Source: Candidatus Chloroploca sp. Khr17
Lineage (GTDB): Bacteria; Chloroflexota; Chloroflexia; Chloroflexales; Chloroflexaceae
DNA length: 64,000 nt
Reading direction: 5' to 3'
NCBI RefSeq assembly: GCF_004138165.1
Contig: NZ_RYFF01000006.1
Span: forward strand, 122,358 to 186,357
Under the pieces are notes generated by a model, which did not search any database, was not told the DNA's origin, and saw only the letters and a list, made by a program, of their open reading frames with translations. Below are positions 9,505-17,130 of the stretch, in pieces. Both the position numbers and the translations under genes were made by a program. How positions within the stretch are numbered: the stretch's first letter is position 1; each line of letters begins with the position of its first letter.

Positions 9505-9562
9505 GTCCGTGTGCGAAGGAACGCTGCTAGCCAAAGCTAGCAGCGTTCCTTCGCACACGGAC
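9505..9562. terminator. 27-bp perfect inverted repeat, bidirectional terminator
   Basis: Arms 9505-9531 and 9536-9562 are perfectly complementary over 27 bases with the loop CAAA. It lies between the convergent genes ending at 9495 (+) and 9587 (-). There is no separate T-tract, so termination is inferred from position. Confidence 0.75.
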
Positions 9563-9586
9563 ACTATGGGGAAGGGCTTGGGTCGT

Positions 9587-10303
9587 TCAGGCGTCACCAT
9601 AGACGGGGACATGCGCCCCGCTGATGATGCGTGCGTCGGGGCCAACCAGGAAGAGGACGACGCGGGCAATTGCCTCGGGGGGCACCCATGCATCGTAATT
9701 CGCAGCGGGCATCGCACTCCGGTTTCCGGGTGTATCGATGACACTCGGCAAGATGGTATTGGCCGTAATGCGGTGTGGTCGCAATTCGGCAGCAAGTGCT
9801 TCAGTAAGCTGCAAAATAGCCCGCTTTGAAGCAGCATACGCAGCAAGCTTGGCCCCGGATTGCGTCGCCGTACGCGTACCCACATTGACAATCGCACCGC
9901 CACCTCGGGCAAGCATATGGGGCACAGCCGCAGCACACGAAAGCACGGCTGTTTTTAAATTCAGATCAAGCTGTGTTTGCCAGATCGCCCAGCCGCTCTC
10001 ATGGACTGGTTTACCCCCGGCGAAACCTCCAGCCACATTGACGAGCATATCAAGCCCACCACCATCCCGCGCCACCTGGTCATAGTACGCCATCACTGCC
10101 TGCTCATCAGTGAGATCGACCTGTGCGCCGATGAGGGCAGCGTGGGGCGGAAGCGCGAGACGATCACGTAAACGGTCAAGATCCTGCTCGCGATGGAAGG
10201 GAACCGCAACCGTGGCCCCGGCAGCGAGCAAGATCTGCACAATGGCACTGCCAAGCGCACCTGTTCCACCTGTGACGACCGCTCTTTTTTGTTCCAGATT
10301 CAT
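9587..10303 (-). CDS. Short-chain dehydrogenase/reductase (SDR)
   Basis: The 238-residue protein is a classical SDR with an N-terminal Rossmann motif TGGTGALG (an atypical TGGxGxLG form), the NVAG segment and the Yx3K catalytic pair in YAASK. It should use NAD(P)H on an unknown substrate. The NAG motif reads VAGG, which is a mild deviation. The ATG at 10303 follows the rsfS stop by two bases; a GTG at 10309 overlapping that stop is the alternative. Coupling to rsfS is likely, but the substrate cannot be inferred from this. Confidence 0.85.
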   Translation of the reverse strand: MNLEQKRAVVTGGTGALGSAIVQILLAAGATVAVPFHREQDLDRLRDRLALPPHAALIGAQVDLTDEQAVMAYYDQVARDGGGLDMLVNVAGGFAGGKPVHESGWAIWQTQLDLNLKTAVLSCAAAVPHMLARGGGAIVNVGTRTATQSGAKLAAYAASKRAILQLTEALAAELRPHRITANTILPSVIDTPGNRSAMPAANYDAWVPPEAIARVVLFLVGPDARIISGAHVPVYGDA

Positions 10304-10305
10304 GA

Positions 10306-10692
10306 TCACTGCACCACCACCACTGGCGGAACGAGACTCCAGAGGCGTTCGAGGCGATAGTAGTCGCGCTGAAGTTGATTAAAGACATGCACGACCACAT
10401 CGCCATAGTCAAGCACAATCCATCCGGTGTCAGGCGTACCCTCCTTCCGAGGATTCAGGCCATATTCCTGCTGAATTTTTTCATCAACGTGTTCAACAAT
10501 CGCCTTGATCTGACGATCATTGTCGGCAGAACAGATCACAAAATAATCAGCGATGGTACTCTGCGGTCGGATATCGAGCAAGACGATTTCGTGCGCCTGC
10601 TTATCCTCGGCTAGTTCAACCACGCGTCGGGCAATCATTCCAGTCTCGATGGCCTTTGCTCCTCTCTTTGCATTGCTTCCTAACGGAATCAT
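10306..10692 (-). CDS. rsfS: Ribosomal silencing factor RsfS
   Basis: The 128-residue product carries the RsfS/Iojap core: IADYFVICSADNDRQ, then the G-x-D-TGWIVLDYGDVVVHVF segment and the YYRLERLW tail. RsfS binds ribosomal protein L14 (uL14) and blocks subunit joining when nutrients are low. The length is slightly above the usual 105-120 residues, so the Met near residue 19 could be the true start. It is followed directly by the SDR gene. Confidence 0.93.
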   Translation of the reverse strand: MIPLGSNAKRGAKAIETGMIARRVVELAEDKQAHEIVLLDIRPQSTIADYFVICSADNDRQIKAIVEHVDEKIQQEYGLNPRKEGTPDTGWIVLDYGDVVVHVFNQLQRDYYRLERLWSLVPPVVVVQ

Positions 10693-10752
10693 AACATACT
10701 TTATTGTGCTTGCCAGCTACGCTGTGTCAGGGCTGCTGCCCTACCAAACCCT

Positions 10753-10805
10753 GCGGATGCTGGCGAACACGGCCAACTTCGCTGGCCGTGTTCGCCAGCA
10801 TCCGC
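10753..10805. terminator. 23-bp perfect inverted repeat downstream of the glycogen synthase gene
   Basis: Arms 10753-10775 and 10783-10805 are perfectly complementary with an ACTTCGC loop. It sits 27 bases past the stop of the minus-strand glycosyltransferase and upstream of rsfS, as expected for a terminator reading right to left. Confidence 0.7.
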
Positions 10806-10831
10806 GAGTTCCTGCGGCCCCCAGAGAGAAA

Positions 10832-12055
10832 CTACCCTTGCGATCCCTCGGCAACCAGCGACTCGTACAGAGCAACGGTCTTTTCGGCAATCGCGTCCCA
10901 GCTAAAATGCTCTTCAACGCGACGCCGTCCGGCGAGACCAAAACGCTCGCGCAGGGTCGCATCACCTGCGATGCGATTGATGGCCGCCGCCAGATCAGCC
11001 GAGAAGGCCGCCGGATCGGCGGGTTCGAAGCTATCGGGCTTGAGACCAGGATCAACGAGCACACCAGTCTCTTCGGGGACGACAACCTCTTTGATGCCAC
11101 CAACCGCTGAGGCGACAACTGCGGTCTCACAGGCCATAGCCTCAAGGTTGATAATGCCAAAAGGTTCGTACACCGAAGGACAGCAGAAGACAGCGGCATG
11201 CGAATAGAGCTGAATGACATCGGGGCGGGCCAGCATCTCGCGGATCCAGATCACACCGGGGCGACCGGCGCTTACCGTAGCTACGCCCTCTTCCATCTCT
11301 TTGCCAATCTCAGGTGTATCGGGGGCACCGGCACAGAGCACAACTTGCAACTCGGGATCAATGTGAGGAATGGCGTTGACCAGGTGAATAATGCCCTTTT
11401 GACGGGTGATGCGCCCGACGAAGAGCACAAATGGACGGTCAGGGTCGATCCCATAACGCTCCAACGCATCAGTTGCGTCCGTGCGGCGATACTCTGCCAG
11501 ATCGATGCCATTGTAGATCACATGAACCTTTTCAGGGGCAATGTTAAAGAAGCGCAGCACATCGGCACGAGTCTCTTTGGAGACGGCAATAATCGCACTG
11601 GCTTGCTCGATGGCCGTGCGTTCCATCCAGGAACTGAGGTGATAGCCGTTGCCGAGTTGCTCAACCTTCCACGGGCGTAACGGCTCGAGCGAGTGGATGG
11701 TCAACACATAGGGAATGCCCCAGAGTTTGCCGGCGAGCAAGCCACCCATATCGGTATACCAGGTATGGCAATGCACCACATCGGCAGTGAGATTATCTTT
11801 GGCCATGACGAGTGAACGAACGAAGGCATCCACGGCACCAGAAAAGCGGGGGTCGGTATTGCGTTTTGTCTCTTCCCACTGGGGATAGCCACGCACCGTG
11901 AGGGCGGGGTCATCAACGACCTGATCGCCAAAACAGCGCACCTCTACCGACACAAGTTTAGCGAGGGCACGGCTCAGATACTCAACATGAACGCCAGCAC
12001 CACCATACACATTGGGCGGATACTCATTGGTAAAAAGGGCAACTTTGCGCAGCAT
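10832..12055 (-). CDS. Glycogen synthase-like glycosyltransferase (actinobacterial GlgA/GlgM type, GT4)
   Basis: The 407-residue protein has two Rossmann halves. The first has the glycogen-synthase N-terminus with NEYPPNVYGGAGVHVEYL; the second has the nucleotide-sugar segment FVGRITRQKG (about 220) and the E-x7-E retaining motif in SVYEPFGIINLEA (about 318). Relatives in Actinobacteria make alpha-1,4-glucan from ADP-glucose or maltose-1-phosphate. I prefer this subfamily because it is shorter than classical GT5 GlgA (about 480 residues) and carries the GVHVEYLSR segment. GGAG lies five bases before the ATG. The MBL hydrolase gene on the same strand ends 12 bases upstream of this start. Confidence 0.85.
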   Translation of the reverse strand: MLRKVALFTNEYPPNVYGGAGVHVEYLSRALAKLVSVEVRCFGDQVVDDPALTVRGYPQWEETKRNTDPRFSGAVDAFVRSLVMAKDNLTADVVHCHTWYTDMGGLLAGKLWGIPYVLTIHSLEPLRPWKVEQLGNGYHLSSWMERTAIEQASAIIAVSKETRADVLRFFNIAPEKVHVIYNGIDLAEYRRTDATDALERYGIDPDRPFVLFVGRITRQKGIIHLVNAIPHIDPELQVVLCAGAPDTPEIGKEMEEGVATVSAGRPGVIWIREMLARPDVIQLYSHAAVFCCPSVYEPFGIINLEAMACETAVVASAVGGIKEVVVPEETGVLVDPGLKPDSFEPADPAAFSADLAAAINRIAGDATLRERFGLAGRRRVEEHFSWDAIAEKTVALYESLVAEGSQG

Positions 12056-12067
12056 AACTACTCCATG

Positions 12068-12691
12068 TCACCATTCAGCATGGCCGTAAAAATCGGCGAG
12101 GTGTTGTCGAGCGAGAAATTGCTCGATCAGCGGGCGAACTTCGCCAAGACGAAACGAGGGGCCGTGGCCGGGATAGCAGTGCGCCGTATCAGGCCAGGGC
12201 AACACAACGGTACGAAGGGTCGCAAGCGACGTCTGAAAATCTCTGGCTGACCAGGTACGTCCCGGGCCACCGGCAAAGAGGGTATCACCAACCAGGATCG
12301 CTTCGCCACCAACAACAGCGAGGCTCACCTGATCGGCGCAGTGGCCGGGGGTGGCATAGATGCGCACCTGGCCTTCACCAATATTCAGCGTCGCATCGTG
12401 ATGCAGGTGCGCATCGAGTTCGAGGTGCAGATCGTTGGCATGCGGGCCAGGGTGGGCATAAAGAGGAACGTGCAGGAGGGCACGCATCTCTTCTAGTGCG
12501 CCGATATGATCACGATGGGTATGGGTCAAAATCAGCGCGACGGGTTGCGTACCCTCCAACATCGCAAGCAAGCGTTCGGGATCAGCCCCGGGATCAACCA
12601 GGACACTCGCGCTAGTCTGCGGGCAGACCAGAGCATATGCATTCATCGGCCAGGGGCCAACTTCACAGGTACGAACAAACAATGGCACCAT
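12068..12691 (-). CDS. Metallo-beta-lactamase-fold hydrolase (glyoxalase II-like)
   Basis: The 207-residue product has the MBL-fold metal motif HTHRDH (THxHxDH type), a distal His in TPGHCADQ, the metal-bridging Asp in GDTLFAGGPGR, and a final His in CYPGHGPS. This pattern fits hydroxyacylglutathione hydrolases and related thioester hydrolases. I start at ATG 12691, which has GAGG eight bases upstream. An in-frame ATG at 12715 lacks a ribosome site, and the ORF further upstream runs through promoter and hairpin DNA. It is co-directional with the glycogen synthase gene, and the two are probably co-transcribed. Confidence 0.85.
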   Translation of the reverse strand: MVPLFVRTCEVGPWPMNAYALVCPQTSASVLVDPGADPERLLAMLEGTQPVALILTHTHRDHIGALEEMRALLHVPLYAHPGPHANDLHLELDAHLHHDATLNIGEGQVRIYATPGHCADQVSLAVVGGEAILVGDTLFAGGPGRTWSARDFQTSLATLRTVVLPWPDTAHCYPGHGPSFRLGEVRPLIEQFLARQHLADFYGHAEW

Positions 12692-12728
12692 TGGCAGCAC
12701 CTCACGTTGGTTCATGGTATGTGGGGAT

Positions 12729-12737
12729 AGTATAACA
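12729..12737 (-). promoter_or_regulatory. Extended -10 promoter of the MBL hydrolase-glycogen synthase unit
   Basis: On the minus strand TGT precedes TATACT (12729-12734). Its expected start site is about 30 bases before ATG 12691, which supports that start codon. A 12-bp inverted repeat (12736-12747 and 12751-12762) begins immediately upstream and partly overlaps the promoter. Confidence 0.5.
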
Positions 12738-12798
12738 TGGCCCTCAGCGGCTGAGGGCCATGGGTGCGTGGGTGGGGCCTGCGGCACCCAGGAATCTC

Positions 12799-12851
12799 GC
12801 TTGTGGTGGCGAAAATGCTCAGCTTCGCTGAGCATTTTCGCCACCACAAGC
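12799..12851. repeat. 25-bp perfect inverted repeat in a divergent intergenic gap
   Basis: Arms 12799-12823 and 12827-12851 pair perfectly around a TTC loop, with the core CTCAGC/GCTGAG. The 305-bp gap is divergent (MBL hydrolase to the left, trxA to the right), so neither gene needs a terminator here. It lies upstream of both promoters. Confidence 0.8.
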
Positions 12852-12886
12852 AAAGGTTTTAGAGCGACAGCCCTAAAGTTCATGAC

Positions 12887-12915
12887 TTGACAAGAGAAAA
12901 GGCTCCGGGTATACT
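12887..12915 (+). promoter_or_regulatory. Sigma-70-type promoter of trxA
   Basis: A perfect -35 TTGACA (12887-12892) and a TATACT -10 (12910-12915) are separated by exactly 17 bases. This is among the best canonical promoters in the window. Confidence 0.8.
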
Positions 12916-12933
12916 ATACCCCAGGGGGGTACC
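12915..12933. promoter_or_regulatory. Putative CsoR/CstR-family operator overlapping the trxA start site
   Basis: TACCCC and GGGGTA (12917-12922 and 12926-12931) form a GC-tract dyad with a 3-base centre flanked by AT. This matches the general operator type of CsoR-family repressors (AT-rich ends around C-tract/G-tract arms). It lies directly after the -10 box, where repressor binding would block transcription, and a CsoR-family gene is the second gene of the unit. Confidence 0.6.
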
Positions 12934-12996
12934 CCGGACGATAATGTATGAAAGCTATATTGCGGGTCGGGATGGCCCGTCTTTGGGAGGAATTCA

Positions 12997-13323
12997 ATGG
13001 CAAAGCCAATTGTGGTCACGGATGCTAATTTTGCGCAGCAGGTCTTGCAGGCTGAGACGCCGGTTGTCGTCGATTTCTGGGCACCCTGGTGTGGGCCGTG
13101 TCGCGTGATCGGGCCAATCCTCGATAAACTGGCCGGTGAGTACGAGGGGCGCCTGACGATTGCCAAGGTCAATACCGATGAAGAGGTTAAGAATGCCAGC
13201 AAGTTGGGTATTCAAGGCATTCCGACCCTTGTCATCTTCAAGGGTGGCCGTGAGATCGGGCGTATGGTTGGTTCACAGCCCGAGGCTCGCTATCGCGAGG
13301 CCTTCGATAAAATTCTCGCCTAA
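12997..13323 (+). CDS. trxA: Thioredoxin
   Basis: The 108-residue protein is a classical thioredoxin with the active site WAPWCGPC (Cys at about 31 and 34), the buried Asp near residue 25 and the cis-Pro loop GIPTLVIF (about 74). It reduces protein disulfides in the cytoplasm. GGGAGGA sits upstream of the ATG. It is transcribed from the strong promoter at 12887-12915 with a CsoR/CstR-like repressor gene 94 bases downstream, so its expression is probably under that repressor. Confidence 0.95.
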   Translation: MAKPIVVTDANFAQQVLQAETPVVVDFWAPWCGPCRVIGPILDKLAGEYEGRLTIAKVNTDEEVKNASKLGIQGIPTLVIFKGGREIGRMVGSQPEARYREAFDKILA

Positions 13324-13417
13324 TTGATGTCAATAGTCAAGCTTGCATGCCAAACTGTGCATGTAGACCCAAATAAGCGAGATATTTGGTTTCTATTTCA
13401 GATCGAGAGAGACTATT

Positions 13418-13702
13418 ATGGCCGATCAGGATCACGTACATACCCTTAGTGACCCTCGGCGTGATGATGTTCTGTTGCGCCTGCGCAAGATTGAGGGCCA
13501 GGTGCGTGGTGTCCAACGCATGGTCGAGGCTGGCCGTGACTGCCGCGAGATTGTCACCCAGGTGGCGGCAGTCAAGTCGGCGCTCTCGAGCGTGAGCAGT
13601 GTGGTGCTTCAGTGTTATGCCCAGGGCTGTCTTGGCGATAGCGAGGTACCGCAAGAGCAAACGATTGCCGAGTTGATCGCACTCTTTCAGGGCGCAAAGT
13701 AA
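13418..13702 (+). CDS. CsoR/RcnR/CstR-family transcriptional repressor
   Basis: The 94-residue all-helical protein matches the DUF156 family: LRKIEGQVRGVQRMV at about 22-36, then Cys42 in DCREIVTQVAAVKSAL, then the second helix with Cys66 and Cys71. Aligned by eye to mycobacterial CsoR, Cys42 and Cys71 correspond to its two copper-ligand cysteines, but the ligand His is replaced by Tyr67. Two cysteines without the His is the pattern of persulfide sensors such as CstR, so sulfur or thiol stress is more likely than copper as the signal. The linkage to trxA fits that reading. The sensing chemistry is inference. Confidence 0.85.
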   Translation: MADQDHVHTLSDPRRDDVLLRLRKIEGQVRGVQRMVEAGRDCREIVTQVAAVKSALSSVSSVVLQCYAQGCLGDSEVPQEQTIAELIALFQGAK

Positions 13703-13707
13703 TGGGT

Positions 13708-13786
13708 TAGGGCTGCGGCCCTACCAACGATGGTGCTTGTCGCACGCGATGCCAGTAAAGCTGGCATCGCGTGCGACAAGCACCAT
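13708..13786. terminator. Composite hairpin: 6-bp stem then 26-bp perfect inverted repeat
   Basis: A small TAGGGC/GCCCTA stem (13708-13723) is followed by arms 13730-13755 and 13761-13786, perfectly complementary over 26 bases. It lies between convergent genes ending at 13702 (+) and 13808 (-). The outer 11 bases ATGGTGCTTGT recur in the hairpins on the other side of the parB-like gene (14951 and 15006). Confidence 0.75.
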
Positions 13787-13807
13787 GTGTTTTTGGGGGC
13801 GAGCAGC

Positions 13808-14869
13808 TTACTCTTCGGTTGGCCAGCCGCGTTGACGGGCCAGGTCACGCAGCCCACGGCTGAGGCTCTCGAGTTGCTTCAAGAGCAGCCGGAGCTTGAA
13901 GGGTGCGCCATCGTCGTGCTCGACCCACTTGTTGAGATCGCCCTCAACATAAGCCCGTGAAAGGCGATCAGTCTCGTCGACCATCTGGTCAAGCGAGCGA
14001 ATGCGAAAGACGCGCGCTTTATTTTTGGGCTGATTCTCGACGGTCTCTTCTTCGACCCGTAGATACTGGTCATCGTCGTCAGCTTTGTCATCATCCCAGA
14101 GATCGTCGTCACGTTCGACCTCCTCCACAGCAACCCCACTCGTTTTGGCGAGCGGGCCTCCCGCACTTCCATGCTCCGCAGGTGAAGATGTCGTGCGCAA
14201 TTGCTCGCCAGCCTCGAGCGCCTGCAACGCCGTTTCAAGCGTCAGGTTAGGATTGGCGGCAAAATAGGCGGTCAGACGGCTCAACTCAGATGCCGACATG
14301 CCCTCATCGGCGGCAAAGCGGGCCAATTCAAGCTGGGTTTTCGGACTCGGTACCCGGCGGAGATGCTGGGCTTGCGTGACATTCAACTCACCACGGCGTA
14401 CCATCAACTGGACTTCTTCGGGCAATTCGAGCAAACCGAGATAGCGGCGAACCGTGCGACCCGTCATACCAACGAGCTTGCCCACGGAATCATCTAATTC
14501 GCCTTCGGGTTGTTTGCCATGCTGCTCGATCAGATGGGCACGCAAACGCGCATAGGCGCGTGCCTGTTCAAGATCATTCAGATCCTGGCGCTGCACATTT
14601 TCGATCAACTGGCGCAGCAAGAGATCAGGATCATCGGCATCCAGTACGATGCATGGAACCCGTTCTAGCCCGAGTTGCACTGCTGCCGCACGGCGACGGC
14701 CACCATAGACAACCCGATACCGCCCGGTGCTAATTGCGACCACACCAAGCGGTTGCAGCAGACCACACTCGGCAATCGTCGCGGCGAGACCAGCAAGATC
14801 ACCCGGATCTTCGCGGACGCCCTCAGGATCGAGTTCAAGTTGTTGCGGATCAAGATAGAGGAGTTGCAT
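13808..14869 (-). CDS. ParB/Spo0J-like DNA-binding protein
   Basis: The 353-residue protein starts with a ParB N-terminal domain: LIENVQRQDLNDLEQA (about 92-107) and the GGRRRAAA box (about 56-63), the CTPase/nuclease-fold signature. A helix-turn-helix follows (GMTGRTVRRYLGLLELPEEV, about 133-152). The middle is a strongly acidic linker (EVERDDDLWDDDKADDDDQ, about 250-268), and the C-terminal ~80 residues are a separate helical region. It is an orphan: the only ParA-like gene in the window is 39 kb away. It may be the chromosomal ParB or a nucleoid-occlusion-type relative. The acidic insert is unusual for ParB. Confidence 0.8.
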   Translation of the reverse strand: MQLLYLDPQQLELDPEGVREDPGDLAGLAATIAECGLLQPLGVVAISTGRYRVVYGGRRRAAAVQLGLERVPCIVLDADDPDLLLRQLIENVQRQDLNDLEQARAYARLRAHLIEQHGKQPEGELDDSVGKLVGMTGRTVRRYLGLLELPEEVQLMVRRGELNVTQAQHLRRVPSPKTQLELARFAADEGMSASELSRLTAYFAANPNLTLETALQALEAGEQLRTTSSPAEHGSAGGPLAKTSGVAVEEVERDDDLWDDDKADDDDQYLRVEEETVENQPKNKARVFRIRSLDQMVDETDRLSRAYVEGDLNKWVEHDDGAPFKLRLLLKQLESLSRGLRDLARQRGWPTEE

Positions 14870-14960
14870 ACCCTCCTGGCCTTCTCACTGCAAAGAGTTT
14901 CCATAAGACGCACAAGTGTACCACAGATCGTGCCAGGGAGCAATCTGGGCATGGTGCTTG

Positions 14961-15044
14961 TAGGGCTACGTCAAAGTGGTAGGGACACCGATTTGACGTA
15001 GCCCTATGGTGCTTGTTGGCGGCAAAGCCGCCAACAAGCACCAT
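14961..15044. terminator. Two adjoining hairpins downstream of the DUF2227 gene
   Basis: The first stem pairs 14961-14975 with 14992-15006 (15 bp, 16-nt loop). The second pairs 15006-15023 with 15027-15044 (18 bp, loop AAA). They follow the minus-strand gene ending at 15050, so they can terminate it before parB. Confidence 0.65.
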
Positions 15045-15049
15045 CCAAC

Positions 15050-15655
15050 CTACCAACGCACACGACGCTGATGGATCGAGCCGTCGTGTCCACGATAGCT
15101 GCGCGTGATGCGAATGCCAAAGATCCGGAGGAACCGCTGCCCGTTGGTGACACTCCAATCAGCAATGGTGTGCGCCGCGCTGCCCGTGCAAAAGCCAAAT
15201 AAGACGACGATACTGACCTCGGGGTTGGCACTCAGCCAGGCACGCATATACTGATACAATTGCATGTGATAATCGGGCACAACGAGGCCCAATTGCGCCA
15301 TCACCCAGACCCAGAAGAAGAGGAGCAGAGTTACCACTAGATAGAAATAGGCCAGACGGAGGAGCGGTGAAAAAATGAGACTATGGCTAAAGAAATGGCG
15401 ATGGGGGATGATACGCATATATGGACGCCAGATCCAGTAAAAGACCCCCCAACGATTATCAATGCTCGAATCAAGATCAAGATCTGGTGAAAAGAGAATG
15501 CCCGAAACGAGATGTGACCCGACAAGCCAGAGGGTCAGCGTAACTGCCTCGGCATGCCCCCGTTGCATCGTTTCGCTCAGATAGCCATACGCGAGTGGAA
15601 CCATGACGGCCCCACTGGCGACAGTGATCAGATCGTGGGTACGGGCATCAGGCAT
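15050..15655 (-). CDS. DUF2227-type membrane protein (putative metal-binding)
   Basis: The 201-residue protein has the DUF2227 pattern: MPDARTHDLITV at the start (THD motif), SPDLDLDS near residue 57, IPHRHFFSHS near 84, and HTIADW near 162. The conserved His/Asp residues suggest a bound metal, similar to the YdjM metal-dependent hydrolase group. Three or four membrane segments are visible, including a clear one at about 104-125. No substrate is known to me. GAGGAG sits eight bases before the ATG. Confidence 0.8.
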   Translation of the reverse strand: MPDARTHDLITVASGAVMVPLAYGYLSETMQRGHAEAVTLTLWLVGSHLVSGILFSPDLDLDSSIDNRWGVFYWIWRPYMRIIPHRHFFSHSLIFSPLLRLAYFYLVVTLLLFFWVWVMAQLGLVVPDYHMQLYQYMRAWLSANPEVSIVVLFGFCTGSAAHTIADWSVTNGQRFLRIFGIRITRSYRGHDGSIHQRRVRW

Positions 15656-15716
15656 TAGCCAAACTCCTCACATGTATGCTACAATATATACCAAGCATAG
15701 CTCAAGCGTGCGTTTT

Positions 15717-17126
15717 ATGCAAGTATTACCTGAACTGACCATAATCCTGGCCGCAGGCGAAGGGCCACACGTGGCCTTTGCGCGTGAACGGGCGCGTGTT
15801 GATGAGGTGGCCGAGACCCTCGTGGCCTTTGCGAATAGCACTGGTGGGACGCTGGTGGTTGGCGTGAGCGGGCGCACCCGGGCCAAGGTCGAAGGCCTCG
15901 CTGATCCTCTCGCCGCCCGCGAGTTGTTGCTCGACGCGGCCCTCGCCTGTACGCCGCCCTTGATTTTGCCGTTGCCCCGCGAGACTCAGTACGACGACAA
16001 GCGCCTGTTGATCGTCACGGTGCCTGCGGGCCTTTCGCAGGTGTATGCGCTCCACGGCAAGTATGTGCGTCGCGAGGGTGTCACTAATCAGCCTCTCGCC
16101 CCAGATGCCCTGCGGCGTCTGTTGCTCGAGCGCGGCGAGGTTAGTTGGGAACGCTCGGTGCCCGAAGGGGCCACGCTTGATGAGCTTGATCCGGCCAGCA
16201 TCGAGGCCTATGCCCGACGGGTGGGGCTTGATGCCACCGAGGACGCGCTCGGCTTGCTCTACCGGCGTGGATCTGTCGTGCCGATGCAGCCCCTGTCTGA
16301 GGCGCATCCGACGTGGCAGCCGACCAATGCCGGGTTCCTGCTCTTTGCCCGACGTGTCGAGGCTCGGTATCCCCAGGCTGAAATGACGCTTGTCCATTAT
16401 CGTGGCTACGATATGGCTGATGTTTTTGAGCGTGAAGATCTTCGTGCGCCCCTTGTGGAGATGATTCGACGCGCTGAACGGTGGCTGAGCGAACATATCC
16501 GCAAAGGAAGCCGGATGGTCGGCTTTGAGCGTCAGGATTGGACGCAATTCCCGCCGGGTGCGGTGCGTGAGGCCCTAGTCAATGCTGTCGCCCATCGTGA
16601 TTACAGTGTGCGTGGTGAGGGCATCCGGGTCGCACTCTTTAGCGACCGCCTCGAGGTCTATTCACCAGGGCGACTGCCCGGCCATGTGACGCTGCACAAT
16701 CTGGTCGAAGAACGCTACTCACGCAACGAGAGTCTGGTGCAGGTGCTGGCTGATTATGGCTTGATCGAGCGCCTCGGCTATGGCATTGATCGGATGTTGC
16801 GCCAGATGGCCGAGGCCAACCTGCCGCCGCCGGTCTTCCGCGAAACGGCGGCTGGCTTTCTCGTCACCCTCCAAGGGCAACCGCTTGAGGCCTACGGGCC
16901 AGACGGCTTTGATACCCGCGAATGGGTGCGCCTCGGACTCAACGAGCGCCAGATTGCCGCGTTGATGCATCTGGCCGCCGAGCATCGCATCACCAACCGC
17001 GATCTGCAAGAGCAGTATGCCGAGGTCAGCCCCGAGACGATCCGCCGCGACCTGGCTGACCTGGTTGACCGAGGGTTGCTGTTGAAGGTCGGCGATAAAC
17101 GGGCGACCTACTATATTCTGAAATAA
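15717..17126 (+). CDS. AlbA_2/Schlafen-type ATP-binding transcriptional regulator
   Basis: The 469-residue product has an AlbA_2-type N-terminal domain (about residues 12-115: E-x-K-like region, VAFANSTGGTLVVGVSG, YVRREGVTNQPL). A central region follows, then an ATP-binding helicase-like domain with FPPGAVREALVNAVAHRDYSVRGEGIRVALFSDRLEVYSPG (ATPase-C-like motifs), then a C-terminal winged-helix near 420-465 (SPETIRRDLADLVDRGLL). Such proteins act as DNA-binding regulators or in defence-linked roles; neither is proven here. The ORF opens at 15603, but ATG 15717 starts at the conserved region and lies 32 bases after a TACAAT (15680-15685). The TrmJ-like gene follows after four bases. Confidence 0.8.
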   Translation: MQVLPELTIILAAGEGPHVAFARERARVDEVAETLVAFANSTGGTLVVGVSGRTRAKVEGLADPLAARELLLDAALACTPPLILPLPRETQYDDKRLLIVTVPAGLSQVYALHGKYVRREGVTNQPLAPDALRRLLLERGEVSWERSVPEGATLDELDPASIEAYARRVGLDATEDALGLLYRRGSVVPMQPLSEAHPTWQPTNAGFLLFARRVEARYPQAEMTLVHYRGYDMADVFEREDLRAPLVEMIRRAERWLSEHIRKGSRMVGFERQDWTQFPPGAVREALVNAVAHRDYSVRGEGIRVALFSDRLEVYSPGRLPGHVTLHNLVEERYSRNESLVQVLADYGLIERLGYGIDRMLRQMAEANLPPPVFRETAAGFLVTLQGQPLEAYGPDGFDTREWVRLGLNERQIAALMHLAAEHRITNRDLQEQYAEVSPETIRRDLADLVDRGLLLKVGDKRATYYILK

Positions 17127-17130
17127 GCCG

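Noticed and set aside
13418..13702. Copper-sensing CsoR
   Set aside because: The copper-ligand His position is Tyr67, so the classical Cys-His-Cys set is incomplete; a thiol/persulfide sensor is more likely.
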